DNA from: Coprococcus sp. | Lineage (GTDB): Bacteria; Bacillota; Clostridia; Lachnospirales; Lachnospiraceae | Assembly (NCBI GenBank): GCA_016297325.1 | Contig: JAEDGW010000076.1 | Location: 1-13,237 of the forward strand | Direction: 5' to 3' | Length of the DNA: 13,237 nt | Shown: positions 1 to 7,039 of the stretch, piece after piece | Position numbering within the stretch: the first letter of the stretch is position 1 | Layout of the letters: every line of letters begins with the position of its first letter | Program-made: the position numbers and the translations under genes | Notes under the pieces: model-generated | The model's input: the letters and a program-made list of their open reading frames with translations, nothing else | Databases searched by the model: none | What the model was told of the DNA's origin: nothing

Positions 1-7
1 ACAGCTT

Positions 8-36
8 TTGAAATCCCGGTGGTATGAGTTTATATT
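8..36 (+). promoter_or_regulatory. Promoter of the sulfate transporter operon
   Basis: A TTGAAA box at 8-13 and a TATATT box at 31-36 are separated by exactly 17 bases. This is a good sigma-A type promoter, with a transcription start expected near 43. It leaves a leader of about 60 bases before sbp. The rest of 1-104 holds no gene that I can see. Confidence 0.7.
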
Positions 37-47
37 GCATACATACC
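21..47. promoter_or_regulatory. Candidate operator palindrome over the -10 box
   Basis: GGTATG at 21-26 and CATACC at 42-47 are perfect inverted copies with 15 bases between them, so their centres lie 21 bp apart, two helical turns. The repeat brackets the TATATT -10 box and the expected start of transcription, which is where a repressor would act. Directly downstream is CCCGATAGGAAA (46-57). Sulfur genes of Firmicutes are often controlled by Rrf2-family repressors such as CymR, so such a protein is a plausible binder. That assignment is inference. Confidence 0.4.
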
Positions 48-104
48 CGATAGGAAAAGCGGGAAAACAAAAAGAAAGAGGAAAATTTAAAGGAGGAAGA
101 AGAC

Positions 105-1193
105 ATGAGAAAGAAATTTATTACTTTACTGACAGCGACAGCACTTGGATTAGGAGTTCTTGCAGGATGCGGCTCTGGCAGTGGTACAGGCGATACATCA
201 GCACAGACAGACACATCAAAGAGCGTGGAGATAACAAACGTATCCTACGATCCGACCAGAGAGCTGTATGTGGCGTACAACGAATTGTTCGCAAAGCATT
301 GGAAAGAAGAGAAAGGACAGGACGTATCGGTGGTTCAGTCACACGGCGGTTCCGGCAAGCAGGCTCTTGAGGTCGCAAATGGACTTCAGGCCGATGTTGT
401 AACACTGGCACTTGAGGGTGATGTGGATGCGGTCAAGGACGCAGGCCTTATAGAAGAGGACTACACAAGCGAGTTCCCGCTCGACAGTTCACCGTACACA
501 TCAACCATAGTATTCCTTGTCAGAAAGGGAAATCCAAAGAACATTCAGGACTGGGATGATCTCATCAAGGATGGCGTGGGAGTCATAACACCAAATCCAA
601 AGACTTCTGGCGGTGCGAGATGGAATTACCTTGCAGCCTGGTATTACTTTGAGAGCCAGGGTGAGTCAGAGGATGAGATCGAGAAGAATATGAAGAAACT
701 TTATGAGAACGTTCTGGTCCTTGATTCCGGAGCGAGAGGAGCAACCACATCATTTGTGGAAAATGGTCAGGGAGATGTGCTCCTTGCATGGGAGAATGAA
801 GCGTTCCTCTCACTGGATGAGCATCCGGGTGAGTATGAAATAGTGGTTCCATCGGTGTCAATATTGTGCCAGCCAACAGTAGCCGTGGTTGATGAAGTAG
901 TTGACAAAAGAGGAACAAGAGATGTGGCTACAGAATACCTTAACTACCTGTATTCAGATGAGGCACAGAAGCTCGAGGCCGAGTGGTACTATCGTCCGTC
1001 AAATGACGAGATATTGAAGCAGTTTGAGTATGCCGGCGGAAGCAACACGATAACAGAGCTTCCAAGCGATGGAAAGTGGATAATCACAAATGTTGATCTC
1101 ACAGATATAAGCCATTTTGGAGGCTGGACAGAGGCAACAAAGAAGCATTTCCAGGACGGCGGTGTGTTTGACTCGATATATGAAGAGAAATAA
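105..1193 (+). CDS. sbp: Sulfate/thiosulfate-binding lipoprotein of ABC transporter
   Basis: This is the extracellular solute receptor that captures sulfate (or thiosulfate) and hands it to the CysT/CysW channel. The 362-residue protein begins with a lipoprotein signal: a basic start, a hydrophobic stretch and the lipobox LAGC, so Cys22 is the expected lipidated residue. Family hallmarks are VSYDPTREL (46-54), QSHGGSGKQ (78-86) and NPKTSGGARWNYLAAW (164-179). These are typical of the Sbp/CysP branch and not of molybdate binders. The length is usual for the family. The start is set by AAAGGAGG about 8 bases upstream of the ATG. It is the first gene of the operon and is separated from cysT by a hairpin. 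Whether sulfate or thiosulfate is preferred cannot be read from the sequence. Confidence 0.93.
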   Translation: MRKKFITLLTATALGLGVLAGCGSGSGTGDTSAQTDTSKSVEITNVSYDPTRELYVAYNELFAKHWKEEKGQDVSVVQSHGGSGKQALEVANGLQADVVTLALEGDVDAVKDAGLIEEDYTSEFPLDSSPYTSTIVFLVRKGNPKNIQDWDDLIKDGVGVITPNPKTSGGARWNYLAAWYYFESQGESEDEIEKNMKKLYENVLVLDSGARGATTSFVENGQGDVLLAWENEAFLSLDEHPGEYEIVVPSVSILCQPTVAVVDEVVDKRGTRDVATEYLNYLYSDEAQKLEAEWYYRPSNDEILKQFEYAGGSNTITELPSDGKWIITNVDLTDISHFGGWTEATKKHFQDGGVFDSIYEEK

Positions 1194-1240
1194 CAATCGC
1201 CGATGGTCAGCAAAAATATACATATAGACACATAGATGGT

Positions 1241-1268
1241 CTGCCCTGTCCATAGATGGGCAGGGTGG
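1241..1268 (+). other. Intercistronic hairpin between sbp and cysT
   Basis: CCCTGTCCAT (1244-1253) faces ATGGGCAGGG (1256-1265) with one G-T wobble. Outer G-T pairs and a C-G pair could extend the stem, and the tip opens to a small loop. No T-run follows, so it does not look like a terminator. Stems of this kind after a binding-protein gene often protect the upstream message from 3' decay, giving more receptor than permease. That role is inferred here. Confidence 0.5.
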
Positions 1269-1294
1269 AATTATATTACAGGAGGATGATGAAG

Positions 1295-2134
1295 ATGAGA
1301 CATAGAAAAAGGCGAAAAAGTGTAATACCGGGATTTGGGTTGTCATTTGGAATAGTGATGGCGGTTCTGGGACTGATAGTCATCATCCCCCTGTGCTCTC
1401 TGGTTGTTTTTTCTGCAAAACTCACATTTTCAGAATTCTGGGAGACGATCACCAGACCGAGGGTTCTTTCAAGCTATAAGGTGAGTCTTCTCACAGCTCT
1501 TATCGCATCCCTTATAAATGCAGTCATGGGAGTCGTTCTTGCGTGGGTGCTGGTGAGATACAAATTCCCGGGAAAGAGGATCATGGACGGGATCATAGAA
1601 CTTCCATTTGCACTTCCGACGGCGGTGGCCGGCATAGCGCTGACACATCTGACAGTAAAAAATGGATGGATAGGCGGACTGTTTGCAAAGGCAGGCATAG
1701 ACATAGCGTATACCAGAGTGGGAATAACGGTGGCGCTGGTATTCATCGGAATACCATTTGTTGTCAGAAGCGTCCAGCCGGTGCTTGAGAAGGTGGACCG
1801 TGAATACGAGGAGGCAGCAGCCATATTTGGGGCATCCCGCATACAGATATTCTGGAGAGTCATAATCCCAGAGTTGATCCCATCTATTGTGGCGGGATTT
1901 ACCATGGCATTTGCAAGAAGCCTTGGCGAGTATGGAAGCGTGGTGTTCATAGCGGGCAACACACCATACGAGACTGAGATAACACCGCTCCTCATTATGT
2001 CGGAGCTTCAGGAGTATGACTATGCTAGTGCCACATCCATCGCGCTTGTGATGCTTGTCATAGCATTTGTGATATTGCTGATAAATGCCATTATACAGAG
2101 CCACACATCCAGGATCGTCAGCGGAATAGACTGA
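1295..2134 (+). CDS. cysT: Sulfate ABC transporter permease CysT
   Basis: This inner-membrane permease forms half of the sulfate channel with CysW. The 279-residue protein has a basic N-terminus followed by several hydrophobic helices. The first is near residues 15-40, others lie around 65-85, 105-120 and 143-157, and the last is near 248-266. The EAA loop that docks on the ATPase is clear at 172-181 (EEAAAIFGAS) and continues into the usual F..V..P pattern. ARSLGEYGSVVFIAGN (207-222) is typical of CysT. I chose the ATG at 1295 because AGGAGG at 1280-1285 lies 9 bases upstream. An in-frame ATG at 1256 would read through the intercistronic hairpin and has no ribosome site. cysW follows after 16 bases. 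Confidence 0.92.
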   Translation: MRHRKRRKSVIPGFGLSFGIVMAVLGLIVIIPLCSLVVFSAKLTFSEFWETITRPRVLSSYKVSLLTALIASLINAVMGVVLAWVLVRYKFPGKRIMDGIIELPFALPTAVAGIALTHLTVKNGWIGGLFAKAGIDIAYTRVGITVALVFIGIPFVVRSVQPVLEKVDREYEEAAAIFGASRIQIFWRVIIPELIPSIVAGFTMAFARSLGEYGSVVFIAGNTPYETEITPLLIMSELQEYDYASATSIALVMLVIAFVILLINAIIQSHTSRIVSGID

Positions 2135-2150
2135 TTTAGGAGGTAAAACC

Positions 2151-2927
2151 ATGAAAAAATATAAGAAAAGACCGGGGGCGAAGGATGTGTCCTTGAGAAA
2201 GGACAGTGGGATCGTCAAATGGCTGCTCATAGGCCTGTGCGCCGTCTTTCTGGTGGTGCTGCTGGTGCTCCCGCTGATATATGTGGTGGTCACGGCGATC
2301 AGGGATGGCTGGAATGCATATGTGAAGGCGGTGACGGATACATACGCTGTAAAAGCTATTCTCCTCACGTTGGAAGTTGTTGGGATAACTGTGGTGATCA
2401 ACACCATATTTGGAGTGTTTGCGGCGTGGATAATAACAAAGTTCACATTCAAGGGCAAGAAGGTCATATCAACACTCATCGATCTGCCGCTTGCGATATC
2501 GCCGATCATAGCCGGCCTGATATTTGTGCTGACATTTGGAAGACAGAGTTTTCTATATCCTTATCTTGAGAAGGCGGGTGTGCAGATAATATTCGCTGTG
2601 CCGGGAATCGTGCTTGCAACTATATTTGTGACATTCCCATTCATATCCAGGGAGATCATACCGGTGCTGACTGCGGCGGGAACCGACGAGGAGGAGGCCG
2701 CTGCGATGATGGGTGCAAATGGATTTCAGATATTTACACAGATAACATTTCCGCACATCAAATGGGCGCTTCTCTACGGAATTGTCCTCTGCTCTGCCAG
2801 GGCGATGGGAGAGTTTGGAGCGGTGTCAGTCCTTTCGGGACATCTGAGGGGACTTACAAATACGATGCCGCTATACATAGAGCTGTTATATCAGGCGTTT
2901 GATTTTACAGGGGCATTTGCCATGTAA
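2151..2927 (+). CDS. cysW: Sulfate ABC transporter permease CysW, cut short by in-frame TAA
   Basis: This is the second permease subunit of the sulfate importer. AGGAGG at 2138-2143 sits 7 bases before the ATG. The protein has a cytoplasmic start, a first helix at about 24-48, and the EAA loop EEAAAMMGANG at 181-191. The CysW hallmark ARAMGEFGAVSVLSG lies at 216-230. The reading frame stops at TAA 2925-2927 after TGAFAM, giving 258 residues, at the point where the last membrane helix should begin. Past the stop the same frame stays open for 27 more codons, encodes a hydrophobic helix with a basic tail, and ends at TAG 3009-3011 just before cysA. A full product would be about 286 residues, the usual family size. 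The gene is therefore probably disrupted by one nonsense change. A sequencing error, partial read-through or a tolerated truncation are alternatives. Confidence 0.85.
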   Translation: MKKYKKRPGAKDVSLRKDSGIVKWLLIGLCAVFLVVLLVLPLIYVVVTAIRDGWNAYVKAVTDTYAVKAILLTLEVVGITVVINTIFGVFAAWIITKFTFKGKKVISTLIDLPLAISPIIAGLIFVLTFGRQSFLYPYLEKAGVQIIFAVPGIVLATIFVTFPFISREIIPVLTAAGTDEEEAAAMMGANGFQIFTQITFPHIKWALLYGIVLCSARAMGEFGAVSVLSGHLRGLTNTMPLYIELLYQAFDFTGAFAM

Positions 2928-3011
2928 TCCATACTTGTGGTGATGGCGGTCATCATACTGGTGATCAGAAACATACTTGAATACAGAGGTAAAAAGGAAG
3001 GAGAAGTGTAG
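2928..3011 (+). pseudogene. cysW: Orphaned last helix and tail of CysW after the nonsense codon
   Basis: This stretch continues the cysW frame with no shift. It reads 27 codons plus TAG. The first part is strongly hydrophobic (SILVVMAVIILVI) and the end is charged (EYRGKKEGEV), as expected of a last permease helix and its cytoplasmic tail. No new start or ribosome site precedes it, so it would only be made by read-through. Its end also contains the AAGGAAGGAG ribosome site of cysA. Confidence 0.8.
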
Positions 3012-3013
3012 TT

Positions 3014-4174
3014 ATGCAGTCAGAAGCTTATGTTGAACTTAAAAATATAAATAAGAGTTTCGGAGACTTTGCGGCGTCGGATGATGTCAGCTTCTCCATA
3101 GAGAAAGGAAAACTGATAGGCCTCCTTGGGCCCAGTGGAAGTGGCAAGACCACCATACTCCGCATGCTGGCGGGACTTGAAAATGCTGATTCAGGAGACA
3201 TATACATAGATGGCAGATTGGTAAATGATGTGCCGGCAAGCGAGAGAAAGATTGGATTTGTATTTCAGAACTATGCACTTTTCAGATATAAGACGGTGTA
3301 TGACAATATAGCATTTGGCATGAAGATACAGAAGTTTCCAAAGTCAGAGATCAGAGATAAGGTGGATGAGCTCATAGAACTTGTGGGACTCAAAGGTCTG
3401 GAGAAGAGGTATCCAAGACAGTTGTCGGGCGGACAGAGACAGAGAGTTGCATTTGCCAGAGCGCTTGCAACAAGTCCTCAGCTTCTGCTCCTCGACGAGC
3501 CATTTGCTGCGATAGATGCCAAGGTCAGAAAGGAACTCCGGGCGTGGCTCCGTGAACTGATAAATCAGGTTGGGATAACCAGTATATTTGTCACCCATGA
3601 CCAGGATGAGGCGGTGGAAGTTGCAGATGAGATAATCATCACCAACCACGGCAGGATAGAGCAGATCGGCACTCCGGCTGATATATACAATGATCCTAAG
3701 ACGGAATTTGTGGCGCAGTTTCTCGGTCAGCCGACGGTTATCGATGAGTACACGGGCTTCAAGGGATTCCACGGCGCCGCATGGGGAACCAGAGCTATAC
3801 TCAGACCGGAGTTTGTCAATGTATATAAGGAAGGGGAGGTCATTCCGTATCCGATATCCACAGAGAAGGGGGTTGTGAAGAGAACGTCCTTCAGAGGCAG
3901 TGTGACGGAGCTTGTGATCCATGTAAATGGCGTGGACATAGTTGCACACAGGCAGCTCGGACAGCCCGCTGTGGCTGAGGGAGAACAGGTCGCTGTGTTC
4001 GTGCAGAAGATGTTTCTTACCCGGGCAGAGACGGCCAGCCGGGACGATCACGGCGAAGAGAACGGGCAGAATGCCCGTGACGCGCGGGACATCCAGGGAG
4101 ATCATGACGACGCCTCCGATGTCAGGATAGAGATCAATGAGGCCCTGAGAAATGCAGAGAGTGTGATCATATAA
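3014..4174 (+). CDS. cysA: Sulfate/thiosulfate import ATP-binding protein CysA
   Basis: This is the ATPase that drives sulfate import through CysT/CysW on the cytoplasmic face. All ABC motifs are intact: Walker A GPSGSGKT (39-46), Q-loop Gln85, signature LSGGQ (137-141), Walker B LLLLDEP (157-163) with catalytic Glu162, and H-loop His195. The region from about 235 to 335 matches the C-terminal regulatory (TOBE-like) part seen in CysA. The last 50 residues or so (337-386) are a highly charged tail rich in Asp, Arg and Glu that I do not recognise as a domain. The start is supported by GGAAGGAG about 10 bases upstream, and cysW's natural stop lies 2 bases before it. Molybdate or spermidine ATPases are close relatives, but the neighbours settle the sulfate assignment. 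Confidence 0.92.
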   Translation: MQSEAYVELKNINKSFGDFAASDDVSFSIEKGKLIGLLGPSGSGKTTILRMLAGLENADSGDIYIDGRLVNDVPASERKIGFVFQNYALFRYKTVYDNIAFGMKIQKFPKSEIRDKVDELIELVGLKGLEKRYPRQLSGGQRQRVAFARALATSPQLLLLDEPFAAIDAKVRKELRAWLRELINQVGITSIFVTHDQDEAVEVADEIIITNHGRIEQIGTPADIYNDPKTEFVAQFLGQPTVIDEYTGFKGFHGAAWGTRAILRPEFVNVYKEGEVIPYPISTEKGVVKRTSFRGSVTELVIHVNGVDIVAHRQLGQPAVAEGEQVAVFVQKMFLTRAETASRDDHGEENGQNARDARDIQGDHDDASDVRIEINEALRNAESVII

Positions 4175-4200
4175 TTTAAAATGATCGGGCGCTGTGATTC

Positions 4201-4229
4201 TTGACATGGGATATGAGCTGATGTATCAT
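4201..4229 (+). promoter_or_regulatory. Promoter of the LacI-type regulator gene
   Basis: A perfect TTGACA (4201-4206) and TATCAT (4224-4229) are 17 bases apart. Between here and the gene, TATCATA (4240-4246) and TATGATA (4265-4271) form an inverted repeat with an 18-base gap in AT-rich DNA. It could be an autoregulatory operator. I see no clear terminator after cysA, so some read-through into this gene is possible. Confidence 0.6.
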
Positions 4230-4303
4230 CCAGATAGTATATCATAGTAAATATATATAAATAGTATGATAAGACGAAAAGCAGAGTGAGAGGAGTGGGT
4301 TTT

Positions 4304-5383
4304 ATGGCTTCGATAAAAGAGATAGCCCAGAATGTGGGAGTGTCGATATCCACAGTTTCCAGAGTTTTGAACAATCCTGAATATAAGTGTTCCGACCCGG
4401 AAGTCCGGGAGAAGATATGGAATATGGCCATGAAACTCAATTACGTTCCAAATGAGGCCGCCCGGAAACTTAAGGCGGGAGCCCGGAGGGATGAGGAGAA
4501 GACCTATTATATAAATGTGCTGATGACGAGAATGGATTCGGCGACTGCTGACCCGTTCTTTTCAGAACTGCTCCGGGTGGTGGAGAGCGAGATACATAAG
4601 AATGGGTGCATACTCTCAAAGGTGTGGTACAGGTCGATATTTTCAGATGACAAAAGATGCAAATACGAGAATGTTGATCTGGTTATCAAGAAGATGCTGG
4701 ACGAGACTGACACAAGGACAGATGGTCTCATAGTTATAGGAAGGTGCAGCCATTTTGCACTCAGAAAGCTCAGTCAGAACTACAAGAGCATCGTATATGT
4801 GAACAGAGATGCCGCCAGTGGAGAGGTGGACGAAGTCATATGCAATGGTGCACAGATCGCAAAGACGGCGGTTGAGTATCTTATCTCTCTCGGACATGAG
4901 AGCATAGGATATGTCGGCAACTGCGGCAGGGAGGCGAGATACATGGGGTATCTTGAGACCCTTGCAGAGCATGGTCTGGATATTGACACTGACTTTGTGA
5001 TAAATACAAGGCTCAGCGAGGCGGATGGCTTTGAGGCTATGCGGCATTTTATGGAGATGGAAAAGACACCGACGGGCATATACTGTGCAAATGACATCAC
5101 AGCCATAGGCATGCTCAAATACCTGGCAAAGGCTAGAAACAGATATTACATGCCGTCTATCATATCAAGTGATGGCATAGATGAAGCTCAGTTTACAAGG
5201 CCTATGCTGACGACGGTGGAGATATCAAAGTCGGATATGGGACGATTTGCCCTTTACCTGCTGCTTGACAGGCTCCGGGGCGGACACAGCGGAATTGCGA
5301 GGATAGAACTTCAGTGCAGGCTGATCAGGAGGGAGAGCTGTACCCCGGCCGAGGAGAGCAGATGGTGCGAATATTATATTTGA
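4304..5383 (+). CDS. LacI/GalR-family transcriptional regulator
   Basis: This is a DNA-binding regulator that probably responds to a sugar or related small molecule. The N-terminal helix-turn-helix is textbook: MASIKEIAQNVGVSISTVSR (1-20) followed by VLNN. The hinge region LNYVPNEAARKLK lies at 45-57. From about 66 the protein is a periplasmic-binding-protein-like sensor domain, with IYCANDITAIGML and the closing pattern of LacI proteins near the end. The total is 359 residues, slightly above the family's usual 330-345. I chose the ATG at 4304 because AGAGGAG lies 8 bases upstream and the protein then begins at the HTH. A GTG at 4286 would remove that spacing. It has its own promoter and terminator, and no sugar genes are beside it. 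Its target and ligand are therefore unknown, and control of the sulfate operon seems unlikely for this family. Confidence 0.9.
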   Translation: MASIKEIAQNVGVSISTVSRVLNNPEYKCSDPEVREKIWNMAMKLNYVPNEAARKLKAGARRDEEKTYYINVLMTRMDSATADPFFSELLRVVESEIHKNGCILSKVWYRSIFSDDKRCKYENVDLVIKKMLDETDTRTDGLIVIGRCSHFALRKLSQNYKSIVYVNRDAASGEVDEVICNGAQIAKTAVEYLISLGHESIGYVGNCGREARYMGYLETLAEHGLDIDTDFVINTRLSEADGFEAMRHFMEMEKTPTGIYCANDITAIGMLKYLAKARNRYYMPSIISSDGIDEAQFTRPMLTTVEISKSDMGRFALYLLLDRLRGGHSGIARIELQCRLIRRESCTPAEESRWCEYYI

Positions 5384-5415
5384 TGAATTAAATATATGAA
5401 ATACAAGGGATAATA

Positions 5416-5468
5416 CGGATGTATGGCAGACGCATTTACAAAGGCTGTTTGCAATACATCCGTTTTGT
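5416..5468 (+). terminator. Rho-independent terminator after the LacI-type gene
   Basis: CGGATGTAT (5416-5424) pairs perfectly with ATACATCCG (5454-5462). An inner GCA/TGC pairing follows after one mismatch, then a long loop. TTTT then TGTATAT follows the stem. It should end the regulator transcript. The 3' arm overlaps the promoter of the next gene. Confidence 0.75.
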
Positions 5469-5477
5469 ATATATAAT
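5449..5477 (+). promoter_or_regulatory. Promoter of the DUF4097-like gene
   Basis: A perfect TATAAT at 5472-5477 is preceded, 17 bases away, by TTGCAA at 5449-5454, a weak -35 box. The -35 and spacer lie on the 3' arm of the preceding terminator hairpin. The start of transcription should fall near 5484, about 35 bases before the TTG start codon. Confidence 0.55.
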
Positions 5478-5519
5478 GAGGGCAGGATGATCGCAGAATT
5501 GGATTGAGGAGAAAAAAGT

Positions 5520-6455
5520 TTGAAAGCAGCAAAATGGATCATGCGCTCCATAACGGTGCTTGTGGTGTGCGCAGTTGTGGGCGTTATCATAATGTCGGCG
5601 GTTATGGGCAGCAAAGCCAGAAATGCCATGAAAGAAGAGAAGAAATCTAAGGCGAAGAGTTCGTATGTGGAAAAGCAGATGGACGTGAGCGAGCAATTTC
5701 ACAGCGTATATATTCAGCCGGCAAAGGATATGACGGTGAATATCCAGTCGTCATCAGATGAAGTGTGCCATATATATTATTTTGATTCTGATGAGGTGAC
5801 ACACCAGATATTTGTGCAGGATGGGAGTCTGGTGATGACCTGTACGGATGAGAGGACATTTGGGTCCGATATAGGTTTTGGAGATGACCCATATATCGTG
5901 GTTGAACTTCCATCTAAGCGTTACAGGGAGATCTCATTGATATCAGATTCCGGGCAGATATCCATCAGCCAGTCCATCAGATGCAGCAGTCTCGATGTGA
6001 CTGAGGACAGCGGCCGTTTATTTATGAGCAGCGTGGATGCGAATGAAATGAATGTGAAGACGGGATCCGGTTCAGTGAGCATGGCGACAGTGATCGCAAA
6101 GGATCTGATATTTGAGGGCAAAAGCGGGGATCTGTCAGTGATAAATGTTGATGCAGACACTGTAAGTTTCAGTGTGGGTGACGGCCGTTTTGAGGGCTAT
6201 AATATAGTGGCATCCGGAAAAGCAACGTATAGTTCTGCCAGAGGCGATATACTGATAGAGGGCTGTGACGGTTATCTTATGGAATTTGACTCACAAAAAG
6301 GTGATGTGCAGGTTTCTCTGTTCAAGCCAAAGAAGATAGCGGCTGTCAGCCAGAGCGGAAAAACAGATCTGCCGGAACAGACGGTGACTGGCACCGGAAG
6401 CTGTGTAGTGAATACGGATTCTGGTGATATCACGATAAAGTATGTTGAGGAATGA
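5520..6455 (+). CDS. Membrane-anchored DUF4097-like beta-repeat protein
   Basis: Its function is unknown. The 311-residue protein has one N-terminal membrane segment (about 7-29) and a short basic linker. The rest is almost wholly short beta strands with Ser/Asp/Gly turns, for example SDSGQISIS, TEDSGRLFMSS, KTGSGSVSM, KSGDLSV and NTDSGDITIKY. This recurring SG-x-hydrophobic pattern, about 20 residues apart, is the signature of DUF4097/adhesin-like beta-helix proteins. These are often found near sensor or envelope-stress genes and are expected outside the membrane. The start is TTG at 5520, chosen because GAGGAG (5506-5511) lies 8 bases upstream and no ATG fits before the membrane segment. 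The GNAT gene begins 4 bases after its stop, which suggests translational coupling. Confidence 0.75.
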   Translation: MKAAKWIMRSITVLVVCAVVGVIIMSAVMGSKARNAMKEEKKSKAKSSYVEKQMDVSEQFHSVYIQPAKDMTVNIQSSSDEVCHIYYFDSDEVTHQIFVQDGSLVMTCTDERTFGSDIGFGDDPYIVVELPSKRYREISLISDSGQISISQSIRCSSLDVTEDSGRLFMSSVDANEMNVKTGSGSVSMATVIAKDLIFEGKSGDLSVINVDADTVSFSVGDGRFEGYNIVASGKATYSSARGDILIEGCDGYLMEFDSQKGDVQVSLFKPKKIAAVSQSGKTDLPEQTVTGTGSCVVNTDSGDITIKYVEE

Positions 6456-6459
6456 TGAC

Positions 6460-6990
6460 ATGAAATTGGAATTTGAAGATATTAGAGGATATAAAAAACA
6501 GGTTAAAAGGTTGTTCCTGTCGGCATTTCCGAGGGAGGAGAGGCCTCCCATGTGGATGCTCACAAAGAGATGCAGGCAGGGGAAGGCGGAGTTTTCTGCT
6601 GTTGTTGATGACGGCCGATTTGTGGGTCTCACATATGTCATTGGAAATGACAGGGTAAAGACGCTTATGTTCCTTGCAATCGATGATGGGGCAAGGGATG
6701 GCGGCTATGGCTCAGAGATACTCAGATGCATACACAGTAAGTATTCCGGCGTGAAGCTTTTTCTAAATATAGAACCGATTGACAAGGATGCGCCAAATTA
6801 CGAGCAGCGTTGCAGGAGAAAGGCATTCTATGACAGAAACGGTCTGGTGGGACTTGACTATCAGGTGCGGGAAGCCGGTGTGACGTATGAGATGCTCACA
6901 TATGGAGAGTATGTCACAAAACAGGAGTATGAAGAAGTTATGACCGTGATGTACGGTGTACCGCTATACAAAATAGTTAAGAGAATGTAG
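6460..6990 (+). CDS. GNAT-family N-acetyltransferase
   Basis: This probable acetyl-CoA-dependent acetyltransferase has an unknown acceptor. The 176-residue size is typical for a single GNAT domain. The acetyl-CoA pyrophosphate loop is recognisable as ARDGGYGS (78-85), a fair R-x-x-G-x-G match, preceded by the beta-4 strand TLMFLAIDD. A later FYDRNGL (123-129) is the usual helix and strand near the active site. FPREERPP at 23-30 is a conserved feature of some Firmicute members. I chose the ATG at 6460 because GAGG at 6447-6450 lies 9 bases upstream. The ATG at 6442 would overlap the previous gene and has no ribosome site. The gene begins 4 bases after the DUF4097-like stop, so the two are probably co-transcribed. 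Confidence 0.8.
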   Translation: MKLEFEDIRGYKKQVKRLFLSAFPREERPPMWMLTKRCRQGKAEFSAVVDDGRFVGLTYVIGNDRVKTLMFLAIDDGARDGGYGSEILRCIHSKYSGVKLFLNIEPIDKDAPNYEQRCRRKAFYDRNGLVGLDYQVREAGVTYEMLTYGEYVTKQEYEEVMTVMYGVPLYKIVKRM

Positions 6991-7039
6991 ATGCCGGATA
7001 TGTGCCGGATGATATATTGTTCTGAAAGGAGAATGAAAG

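Noticed and set aside
1..104. T-box or SAM riboswitch before the sulfate operon
   Set aside because: The leader is only about 60 bases, with no terminator, T-box core or SAM aptamer pattern.
8..370. Open frame upstream of and into sbp
   Set aside because: It overlaps the promoter and the sbp signal peptide in another frame, and the translation looks random.
1469..2509. Long open frame on the minus strand across cysT and cysW (346 codons)
   Set aside because: It is antisense to two permease genes with clear family motifs, and its own translation is low-complexity with no recognisable domain.
2925..2927. cysW stop as a recoded codon or a frameshift
   Set aside because: It is TAA, not TGA, so selenocysteine recoding does not apply. 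The frame is the same on both sides, so no shift is involved.
105..4174. Molybdate or phosphate transporter
   Set aside because: The binding-protein motifs (VSYDPTREL, QSHGGSGKQ, NPKTSGGARWNYLAAW) and two separate CysT/CysW permeases fit sulfate, not ModABC or PstSCAB.
3344..4207. Long open frame on the minus strand across cysA (287 codons)
   Set aside because: The plus strand has intact ATPase motifs. The minus-strand reading has no ribosome site or known motif.
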